6,309 nt of DNA, taken from assembly GCA_947483545.1 (NCBI GenBank), contig CANKNP010000301.1:1-6309 (forward strand), read 5' to 3'. The notes under the pieces are model-generated. The model was not told the origin of the DNA. It searched no databases and was given only the letters and a program-made list of their open reading frames with translations. Each line of letters begins with the position of its first letter. Position 1 is the stretch's first letter. Source of the stretch: Deltaproteobacteria bacterium. Its GTDB lineage: Bacteria; Myxococcota; UBA796; SXON01. Made by a program: the position numbers and the translations under genes. Positions 1-5,469 of this stretch are shown in pieces.

Positions 1-530
1 AAGAACGGCGGCCCGGCGACGAGCCAGAGCTGGGGGCCCCAATCCGCTGGCAGCAGCGGGATCGCCCGCTCGGGCACCTCGACCGCCCGCCCATGGCAAC
101 AGCCCGCCATGAAGCATCCGATTCGTCCGATCGCGAGGCCGAGCATCACCGTCGGACCCAGGGCATCCGCCATCTTCAGGATGGGGATCCTGCGGAGATG
201 GCCGTAGAGGATGCTCGCCAGCCCCGCTGCGATGAACCCGCCGTAGAACGCAAATCCGCCGCGCGAGGGGTTGAAAAACATCCCCGGGTTCGCGAAAAAC
301 TCGGCCTTGTCATCGGACATCGACAGGTGCATGAGCCGGGCGCCCCCGAGCCCGCCGATCACGGCGAGCAGGTACATGCCTACGAGCTTGTCGGGATCGA
401 TCCCGACCCGAGAGGCCCGCATGTGCGCGACCATCGCCGCGAAGATGAACGCGAAGGTGATGGTGAGGCCCCACGTGTTGTACGGGATCTCGCCGAACTG
501 GGTGTGCTGGTGCCAGAAGGTTTTGTACAT
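1..530 (-). CDS. lgt: Prolipoprotein diacylglyceryl transferase, C-terminus cut off by the window edge
   Basis: Lgt is the inner-membrane enzyme that moves a diacylglyceryl group from phosphatidylglycerol to the lipobox cysteine of prolipoproteins, the first step of lipoprotein maturation. The visible 176 codons start at ATG 530 (MYKTFWHQ) and stay open to base 1. Hydrophobic segments lie at about residues 19-36, 48-69, 91-111 and 121-145. Family signatures are GGLGGARLMH (59-68), GGFAFYGGF (91-99) and GRMGCFMAGCCHGR (135-148). The last corresponds to the Lgt signature whose arginine (R136 here) is needed for catalysis in E. coli. E. coli has an HGGL histidine where this protein has tyrosine 96, a substitution I recall from many other Lgt proteins. 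Roughly the last third of a usual 260-300 residue protein is outside the window. There is no recognisable Shine-Dalgarno before the ATG; the upstream frame ends in TAG only 2 nt before it, so translation may depend on coupling. The family is clear. Confidence 0.93.
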   Translation of the reverse strand, partial: MYKTFWHQHTQFGEIPYNTWGLTITFAFIFAAMVAHMRASRVGIDPDKLVGMYLLAVIGGLGGARLMHLSMSDDKAEFFANPGMFFNPSRGGFAFYGGFIAAGLASILYGHLRRIPILKMADALGPTVMLGLAIGRIGCFMAGCCHGRAVEVPERAIPLLPADWGPQLWLVAGPPF

Positions 531-532
531 GG

Positions 533-742
533 CTAGGTGATCCCGGCGGAGATGCGGACCATTGGGCGCCTGTCTTCCCCTTCTCCCTCCGGGAGAAGGT
601 GCCGCCGTACCCGGCGGCGGATGAGGGCTCCCCGGCGATTTTGAACGGCCCTCATCCGCCCGCGAGGACAGGGACCCCTTCTCCCGCCGAGCGGGAGAAG
701 GGGAGGAAGATCGGCAGTGCCTGTCGCTCCCGCCATGCTCAT
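533..742 (-). CDS. Possible small ORF (69 codons) bridging pepF and lgt
   Basis: I do not recognise this product and it may not be a functional protein. In its favour, its ATG overlaps the pepF stop as ATGA. A perfect Shine-Dalgarno, GGAGGTGA at 754-747, sits at ideal spacing (GGAGG, 7 nt, ATG). Its TAG ends 2 nt before the lgt ATG, which has no Shine-Dalgarno of its own. Against it, most of the frame is translated repeat DNA (574-709), giving an arginine-, proline- and glycine-rich peptide with no domain, signal peptide or membrane segment, and its codon use (AGA, AGG, GGA, CTT) is poorer than that of its neighbours. It could be a leader or bridge frame coupling pepF translation to lgt, a short gene invaded by a palindromic repeat, or chance, since the Shine-Dalgarno also encodes the pepF C-terminal Glu-Glu-Val. 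Confidence 0.35.
   Translation of the reverse strand: MSMAGATGTADLPPLLPLGGRRGPCPRGRMRAVQNRRGALIRRRVRRHLLPEGEGEDRRPMVRISAGIT
574..628 (+). repeat. Palindromic intergenic repeat, left copy
   Basis: This is one arm of an inverted pair. It contains a 9-bp hairpin, CCTTCTCCC / GGGAGAAGG with loop TCC (579-599), then GCCGCC / GGCGGC (601-606 with 613-618), and ends in GGCGGATGAGGGC (616-628). That last block is perfectly complementary to 648-660 in the other copy. The layout (CCTTCTCCC hairpin, short spacer, GGATGAGGG) is that of REP-like short palindromic repeats that I recall being scattered between genes in many G+C-rich proteobacteria. Copy number elsewhere in this genome cannot be seen. Confidence 0.75.
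648..709 (-). repeat. Palindromic intergenic repeat, right copy (inverted)
   Basis: This is the second copy, inverted relative to 574-628. Read on the minus strand it shares CTTCC, CCTTCTCCC, GGGAGAAGG and GGCGGATGAGGGC with the left copy, in the same order. It contains a perfect 13-bp hairpin (675-687 with 691-703, loop CGA). The hairpin lies about 36 nt past the pepF stop and could block 3' exonucleases or slow RNA polymerase. No T-run follows it on either strand, so it is not a standard intrinsic terminator. Small differences from the left copy (a 3-nt insertion and a longer loop) suggest compensated, older divergence. Confidence 0.75.
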
Positions 743-2511
743 GCCGTCACCTCCTCAAAAGCGACCAGATCACGCTCAACGGACCGGAGCGCGAGGCCCC
801 AGGTGGAGGCCAACGACAGGTCCAGGCCAAGATCCTCGCGGGCGATGGGCTCGGCCCATGCGTCGCCCGTGCGGCGCAGGAGTCGCTCGTAGCCGGGGGC
901 GCCGGCGGGGCCGAGGGGTCGAAAGTGCTCGTACACCAGCGCGGAGAACAAATACCCGAACAAATAGGGAAAATTGTAGAACGCGAGGCCGCCGATGTAA
1001 AAATGGAGCTTGTTAGCCCAGTACATCGGGTCCACGCCACTCACGCCCGGCCCATACCAACGCTGGAAGATCGCGATGGTCTCTGCCTCCAACTGTTCAG
1101 GATCCAGGGGCCCTTCTGCGCGCATCTCGTAGAAACGCCGCTCCAATTCGAAGCGGGCGGGGATGTTCGACAGGTACGCCAGCGCGTCCGACAGAGAGGC
1201 GTCCAAGAGGCGGAGGCGGACCTGGGGACCGGTCGTGCGCGCGAGGGCGGCCTCGCGGACGAGGGCTTCCCCGAACGTGGAGGCGGTCTCCGCGAGGGTC
1301 ATCGGAAGGCGCCGCTGGGCGGGCGGGACGGTGTTCAACACCTCGTTGTGGAAGGCGTGGCCGAGCTCGTGGGCCAGCGTCGAAAGGCTCCGCTCGTTGT
1401 TGCCCCAGGTCATGAAGATGCGGCTCTCGTTCTTCGTCGGCACGTCTGCGCAGAACCCCCCGCCGCGCTTGCCAGGACGATCTTCGACCTCCACCCAGGA
1501 CTCCTTGAACGCCCGGGTCGAAAACGTCGCGAGGTTCGGAGAGAACGCAGCGAATTGCTCGACGATGAACTCCTGGGCGTAGGTGTAGCTGACCTCGCCG
1601 TCGGACCGGCCCAGGAGCGAGAGGGTATCGGTCCAAGAGAGCTGGGCCTGACCCATCGCGCGGGCTTTCGCGGCGAGATACCTGGACATCAGCGGGGAGG
1701 CTGCCCGCGCCGTCTCCAGCAGCGCGTCCAGGGTCGAACGCTCGATCTTCGCGTTGGCGAGCGGCTCGTCGAGGGTGTCAAGGCCACGGCGGGCGTTCAG
1801 CACGATGCGCGTCCCGGTGATGTGTGTCAGCGCCTTGGCGCACACCGGCGCGATCGAGCGCCAACCGATCTTCTGGGCCTCAAACGCCCGCTGCCGCAGC
1901 TCCGGATCTTCCTTGCTGAGCAGCTGCGACACCTGCCCGGGCGACAGCGCCTCCGGCCCGTTCCCGCGGTCCACCTGCATGCGGAGCGCGCCCGCCTGCT
2001 CGTCATACAGCTCCCCCCACGCCAGGATGCCGTCGCGCGCCAGTTCGGTCGAGAGCGCCTCCTCGGCCTCCGGTAGCCGGAGCTTTCCGAGCCGCCGCCG
2101 CTCCAGCAGGTCCCCCTGCATGTGCTCGAGCCCCGGCCACCCGAGGAGCGACGTGAAGTCCCCCTCTGGCATCCGGATCACGCGATCGTTCGGGGTGACC
2201 GAGGCGCGTCCAAACAGCGTCCACAGCTCGCTCGCCCGCGCGTCGGCCCGAAGCGCATCGCGCCCGATCGCGTCTGCCGCGGCGTGACAACCCGCGAAGG
2301 TGCCAAGGGTCTGGAGCTCGACGGAGATCGCCTCGAGATCCAGGAGCAACGCGGCAAGATCCCCGAGATCGGGACCCAGCGCGTCCGCGCGAGTGAGCAT
2401 GCCGCGCAGCCGCTGATCCGCGTCGGCGGCGGTCGCCTGGAAGGCCGGTCCCATCGGTCCGCCCGGCAGGATGGCGTCGAGGTTCCAGGTCGGGGAGGGG
2501 GCGAAGGCCAC
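739..2511 (-). CDS. pepF: M3-family oligoendopeptidase F (PepF)
   Basis: This is a cytoplasmic zinc metallopeptidase that cleaves short peptides, roughly 7-17 residues in characterised PepF, in peptide recycling. Numbering from the longest frame (594 residues, TTG 2523), the zinc motif HELGH is at 385-389, with E386 as catalytic base. E412 in LAETASTFGEA, about 23 residues later, is the third zinc ligand. The C-terminal aromatic block HFYIGGLAFYNFPYLFGY (507-524) matches the M3 substrate-binding region with its conserved His and Tyr. There is no signal peptide. Length fits the usual ~600 residues and no key residue is missing. I prefer GTG 2511 (590 residues) because GGAG lies 6 nt upstream of it; the TTG at 2523 has no Shine-Dalgarno. 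The gene is 158 bp downstream of the lipoprotein gene. Family confidence is high, start confidence moderate. Confidence 0.93.
   Translation of the reverse strand: MAFAPSPTWNLDAILPGGPMGPAFQATAADADQRLRGMLTRADALGPDLGDLAALLLDLEAISVELQTLGTFAGCHAAADAIGRDALRADARASELWTLFGRASVTPNDRVIRMPEGDFTSLLGWPGLEHMQGDLLERRRLGKLRLPEAEEALSTELARDGILAWGELYDEQAGALRMQVDRGNGPEALSPGQVSQLLSKEDPELRQRAFEAQKIGWRSIAPVCAKALTHITGTRIVLNARRGLDTLDEPLANAKIERSTLDALLETARAASPLMSRYLAAKARAMGQAQLSWTDTLSLLGRSDGEVSYTYAQEFIVEQFAAFSPNLATFSTRAFKESWVEVEDRPGKRGGGFCADVPTKNESRIFMTWGNNERSLSTLAHELGHAFHNEVLNTVPPAQRRLPMTLAETASTFGEALVREAALARTTGPQVRLRLLDASLSDALAYLSNIPARFELERRFYEMRAEGPLDPEQLEAETIAIFQRWYGPGVSGVDPMYWANKLHFYIGGLAFYNFPYLFGYLFSALVYEHFRPLGPAGAPGYERLLRRTGDAWAEPIAREDLGLDLSLASTWGLALRSVERDLVAFEEVTA
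747..754 (-). promoter_or_regulatory. Perfect Shine-Dalgarno GGAGGTGA inside the pepF 3' end
   Basis: On the minus strand the last codons of pepF read GAG GAG GTG ACG GCA TGA. GGAGGTGA is fully complementary to the usual 3' end of 16S rRNA and lies 4 nt before the ATG that overlaps the pepF stop. It is by far the best ribosome binding site in the window. It could serve the 69-codon bridging frame and, by reinitiation, lgt. Confidence 0.5.
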
Positions 2512-2539
2512 GGGGAGCTCCAAAGGGTGCGCGGGGGTA

Positions 2540-2671
2540 TCAAGAAAGGAGGGGGGAGTGCGGAGTCACATCGCAGGCCTCGACACACACGCGCCATCGA
2601 CGCACCGTGTCGCAGCCGGGCGGATCGTAGGCGATGACCTCGGCGTACTGCGACTGGTCGTCGGCCTGCTT
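2540..2671 (-). pseudogene. Coding-like stretch, possibly the frameshifted tail of the upstream lipoprotein gene
   Basis: Immediately after the lipoprotein stop, a different minus-strand frame has mostly G/C third positions and sensible codon use for about 23 codons, with residues QSQYAEVIAYDPPGCDTV, and stays open to a TGA at 2540-2542. It has no start codon between the lipoprotein stop and this stretch. The part of the same frame that overlaps the lipoprotein gene looks non-coding. Further on, a third frame reads RCVDGACV, a cysteine pattern common in secreted proteins. One reading is that the lipoprotein once continued here and was cut short by one or two indels, perhaps at the GGGACCCC run before its stop; a sequencing indel is equally possible. 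It may also be chance. Confidence 0.25.
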
Positions 2672-3089
2672 ACGGGGTCCCGAGCACCTCGACTGCGCCC
2701 GAGGCCGACCAGCACACACCACAGCCCTCGCCGTTGAGCTCCGTCCCCGTCCACTCCGGCGTGAACGTGCCGCTCCCGACGTAGCTCCCGCCGCCCATGC
2801 CGGTGTCCTGTGAGGGCACGGTGAGCGACCACGTCACCTCGTCACCACCCTTGGCGCCGGAGAGGCCGATCTGCAGCGTGTTCCCATCGCAGGCCACTCC
2901 CGGGTCGCTCGTGCCGGCGCAGTCGATGGCGAACGTCTCACCGCCGACCGATACGGTACCGTAGAGCCCGGGCGCGTCCCCGGCGCCATGCACCTGGAGG
3001 GTGAGCCGGCTGACGCAGCCGATGAGGGTGCACTCGTGCCCGCAAGCGGCGAGGAGGAGCAGGGGAGCAGGCAGCAGGGCTCGGTGCAT
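2670..3089 (-). CDS. Small predicted lipoprotein, function unknown
   Basis: I do not recognise a family. The 139-residue product starts MHRALLPAPLLLLAAC: one basic residue, a leucine-rich core and the lipobox LLAAC, with the lipidated cysteine at 16. It is therefore predicted to be processed by Lgt and signal peptidase II and anchored in the inner or outer membrane. Residue 17 is Gly rather than Asp, so there is no classical inner-membrane retention signal. The mature part is rich in Gly, Thr and Val and has six further cysteines (20, 25, 57, 67, 123, 126), enough for three disulfides, suggesting a small beta-rich exported domain. The same frame is open back to 3221, but those 44 residues overlap the VWA gene and look non-coding; the lipobox fixes the start at ATG 3089. 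It lies 68 bp after the VWA gene. The 3' end may be frameshifted (see 2540-2671). Confidence 0.75.
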   Translation of the reverse strand: MHRALLPAPLLLLAACGHECTLIGCVSRLTLQVHGAGDAPGLYGTVSVGGETFAIDCAGTSDPGVACDGNTLQIGLSGAKGGDEVTWSLTVPSQDTGMGGGSYVGSGTFTPEWTGTELNGEGCGVCWSASGAVEVLGTP

Positions 3090-3157
3090 GGGGACTCGGT
3101 GACTGGGCCAAGGGTAAGCACTGCCGAGCCCGTGCTGGCCCCGGGTACTTCCGCCCC

Positions 3158-4381
3158 TCACGCCCCCCGGACGAACCCCGCCAGTCCGATGGGCGCGAGC
3201 CGCTGGTGCATGCCCGCCCACGCCGCCTGGTTCGTGAACAGCCAGAGCACGCGGGTTCGACGGGTTCGCGGCGGCCTCGGCACCGGCGCCATGCCGTCTG
3301 TGAACACGATGAGCCCGTCGTACACCGGGTTCGCGTCCACCGCGTCCATGACCGGCTGGAAGTCCGTGCCGCCCCGGCCTTGCACGACCACTTCACGCCG
3401 GGCTCGCTTCAACGACAGCGGCTTACCCTGGATCTCCGTGTCGAACTGGATGACGTCGATGGCGGTCACCCCGTAGGTGAAGAAGCGGTTCACGATGGAG
3501 AAGGCGACCGCCAGGTCCGCGCTGCCCATCGACCCACTCACGTCCACCGCCACCAGCAGCCGCGTGCAGAAATCCCGACGGCTCCCCAGGTAGTCGAACC
3601 CATATCGTCGGCTGGGCTTCATGCGGGTGAGCACCCGGTGGGTGGTGAGGACGGTAGCGCGAAAGCGGCGAAGCACGTCGCGGTAGTCGAGCCTCGGGAC
3701 CAGGTTTGCGAGGATCCTCTCCGTCAGCCTGCCGGCCAGGACGCCCCATTGCCCGCTCTCCTGTGCCGCGCGCACGTGGGCGTCGATGCTGTCGCCCACC
3801 AGCTCGTCGTTCTCCCACTCGCGTGCATTCGCCCCATCCGAGGTGTGTTGTTCCAGGGCCTCGGCATCGGTGCGGCCACCCGACCGGGCACCCGCGTCCC
3901 CGTCGGCTGGGTTCGGGTCGGCGTCCCCGTCGGCGTTCGGGTCCCCCTCGGCCCCTCCACCGCTCGCCGCCCCCGAGTCAAGCAGCCGCTGGTAATAGAA
4001 CTCCAGGTACTTGTCGTCGAACTCGGCGGTTCCGAACACGGCAGCCGCGCGCGGGAACGGGAGGCGCGGGTCACGTAAACACTCGGCGAGGGTGATGTTG
4101 CTGGCCAGCCAGGTACGCTCCGGATCCGGCTTCCGGCGGGTGTAGGGGTGCTTCAGCAGGATCCGCAGGGCCTCTGCTGTAAGGACGGCCTGGAGCCCAG
4201 CGTCGCTCAACGCAGTGATGAACGCAGGGTTGTAGAGCACCTCCCCGCGGCCGATACGCACGGTCTGCACCCGGGGGTCCACCCGGAGCCGATGGGTGTT
4301 CCAGACTGCAAAGAGCAGTGGTTCTACGAGGAACCAGCGTTGAACCACCTCGCTGATGCGCTCGCGGGCGGGCAACCTCAC
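3158..4381 (-). CDS. VWA-like protein with a DUF2201-type N-terminal domain (COG3864 type)
   Basis: This is a 407-residue soluble protein. Residues about 1-130 resemble the putative metallopeptidase domain of DUF2201_N proteins, but where active members have HExxH this one reads AEALR (69-73), so peptidase activity is unlikely. Residues about 136-175 form a Gly/Asp/Asn/Ala linker with an in-frame 9-residue repeat. The C-terminal domain (about 250-407) is von Willebrand A-like with an intact metal site: DVSGS (280-284), GGTD (337-340, T339) and TDG (361-363, D362). Such proteins partner MoxR AAA+ ATPases, the metal site gripping an acidic residue of the client or partner. The start is GTG 4381, 4 nt after the ATPase stop, with only a weak AAGG upstream, consistent with translational coupling. 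The client is not known. Domain calls are from motifs; the peptidase-domain match is less certain than the VWA part. Confidence 0.88.
   Translation of the reverse strand: MRLPARERISEVVQRWFLVEPLLFAVWNTHRLRVDPRVQTVRIGRGEVLYNPAFITALSDAGLQAVLTAEALRILLKHPYTRRKPDPERTWLASNITLAECLRDPRLPFPRAAAVFGTAEFDDKYLEFYYQRLLDSGAASGGGAEGDPNADGDADPNPADGDAGARSGGRTDAEALEQHTSDGANAREWENDELVGDSIDAHVRAAQESGQWGVLAGRLTERILANLVPRLDYRDVLRRFRATVLTTHRVLTRMKPSRRYGFDYLGSRRDFCTRLLVAVDVSGSMGSADLAVAFSIVNRFFTYGVTAIDVIQFDTEIQGKPLSLKRARREVVVQGRGGTDFQPVMDAVDANPVYDGLIVFTDGMAPVPRPPRTRRTRVLWLFTNQAAWAGMHQRLAPIGLAGFVRGA
3896..3934 (+). repeat. In-gene 12-bp direct repeat encoding a DxNxDG linker repeat
   Basis: GTCCCCGTCGGC occurs at 3896-3907 and again at 3923-3934, exactly 27 bp apart. 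Within the VWA-like gene this gives a 9-residue period: ADGDA at residues 150-154 and again at 159-163, in the segment DPNADGDADPNPADGDAG. It probably arose by slippage or unequal recombination in a disordered linker. The spacing is a multiple of three, so the frame is kept. Confidence 0.6.
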
Positions 4382-4385
4382 GCGC

Positions 4386-5465
4386 TCAGACCTTGATCGC
4401 GGCGATGTACTCCACCAGGAAGTTCATCAGATCGAGCGAGGAGGCCGCAAACCGCATGACGGACGTGAACCGCTTGCTCTCGAGCAGGCTCGCAAAGTGG
4501 GCGATGGCCTCCTGCTTCTTGTCCTTTTGAAGCAATTTCAGCCAGGCAAGGAGGTTCTTGCGCGCTCTCTCGGTGTCCTCCGCCTTGAGTTGGCCCGCGT
4601 CGATCCAATGCACGATGGCTTCATCGAGCAGGATGATCGCGGGCAGGGACAACGCCCGCAGTTGCCTTTCGTTGTCCTTCAGCGCGAGGAGCACATGCTC
4701 GGGACCGAGCCCCTCTCCCTCGGCGAGGCTGCGCTGCAAGGCGAGGGCCGCGGGCGTGCCGACGATGCCTGCGATCAGCTTCACATGCAGCTTGTCGAGC
4801 TCCGGCACGCGCTCGATCAGCCGGGCCACACGCGCCCACGCGCGCCGGTCCGCCGTCTTTTCGATTCCGCCCTTCCAGGCTTCCGCCGCGCTCGTGCCGC
4901 CGTCGAGCTGTCCAGGGTTCTTCTGGATGAACCGGACGACGCGGGGGTCCAGGCCGCCGCGCCCCGCCCACACCAGCCAGTCTTCGATCGTGGGCGCGAA
5001 GGTGTAGACGTTGAACCTTGAGACCAGCGCAGGGTCGAGGTCCGTGAGCTGGTACTCCTCTCCCTCGTTGACCGCAGCGATGACGCGGCTCCCGTCTGGC
5101 AGCGCCCGGCCGGCGAGCGTGCGGTTGAGCGTGAGATCCTGGACGGCCTGCAGGATCTCCGGCCTTGCCCGGTTCAATTCATCCAGGAAGAGGACGATGG
5201 GCTGCCCGGGGTCCGGCCACCAGAAGGGCGGCAGGAACACCGAGCGACCGGTGGCTTCATCTTTGTGCATCAGCCCGAGGAGATCGCCCGGATCGCTCAT
5301 CTGGCCGAGGAAGAACGGCACCACGCGCAGGCCCCGGGCCGTGTAGCTCGCGGTCAGGATCTCCGACTTTCCGATGCCGTGCTTGCCGATGAGCAGGATG
5401 TTCTGGGAGGCTGGCGTGCGCTCCAGGATCTGCTCTAGCTCGGGCGTGTCCACGTGGATTGCCAT
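4386..5465 (-). CDS. MoxR-family AAA+ ATPase
   Basis: This is a 359-residue cytoplasmic ATPase predicted to form a hexameric ring that remodels or activates a client together with the VWA protein encoded next. The Walker A motif is GKHGIGKS (27-34, K33 binding phosphate). Walker B is IVLFLDELNRA (90-100, D95 and E96), with the LDELNRA wording typical of MoxR proteins. Sensor 1 is N133 in VIAAVNEGE, and LDPALVSRF (143-151) carries the arginine finger R150. The region after about 190 is helical and lacks a recognisable extra domain; the lid is expected there. The ATG at 5465 follows the previous stop by 4 nt and has AGGA 8 nt upstream inside the previous gene, so it is translationally coupled. 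All catalytic residues are present. The target process cannot be read from the sequence. Confidence 0.92.
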   Translation of the reverse strand: MAIHVDTPELEQILERTPASQNILLIGKHGIGKSEILTASYTARGLRVVPFFLGQMSDPGDLLGLMHKDEATGRSVFLPPFWWPDPGQPIVLFLDELNRARPEILQAVQDLTLNRTLAGRALPDGSRVIAAVNEGEEYQLTDLDPALVSRFNVYTFAPTIEDWLVWAGRGGLDPRVVRFIQKNPGQLDGGTSAAEAWKGGIEKTADRRAWARVARLIERVPELDKLHVKLIAGIVGTPAALALQRSLAEGEGLGPEHVLLALKDNERQLRALSLPAIILLDEAIVHWIDAGQLKAEDTERARKNLLAWLKLLQKDKKQEAIAHFASLLESKRFTSVMRFAASSLDLMNFLVEYIAAIKV

Positions 5466-5469
5466 GGCG

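Noticed and set aside
96..125. GCFMAGCCHGR in Lgt in place of the E. coli GNFxNxExxG wording
   Set aside because: As far as I recall this cysteine-containing version is common in Lgt proteins of other phyla, so it is an ordinary variant.
93..536. 147-codon plus-strand open frame
   Set aside because: Antisense to lgt, whose membrane segments and signature motifs are unmistakable on the other strand.
675..703. Strong 13-bp hairpin as an intrinsic terminator for pepF
   Set aside because: No T-run follows it on either strand, and it is part of a repeat that occurs a second time in inverted form.
574..709. CRISPR-like repeat array
   Set aside because: There are only two copies, in opposite orientation, with no regular spacers and no cas genes nearby.
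925..2076. 383-codon plus-strand open frame
   Set aside because: It lies entirely antisense to pepF, whose zinc motif and family length are intact. The frame is a by-product of G/C-rich third codon positions and its product shows no domain.
3090..3221. 44-residue N-terminal extension of the lipoprotein frame
   Set aside because: It overlaps the end of the VWA-like gene and would bury the signal peptide. The lipobox geometry requires the ATG at 3089.
3206..4078. 290-codon plus-strand open frame
   Set aside because: Antisense to the VWA-like gene, with His/Arg/Pro-rich composition and no recognisable motif.
4356..5021. 221-codon plus-strand open frame
   Set aside because: Antisense shadow of the MoxR ATPase, with no domain and no plausible ribosome site.
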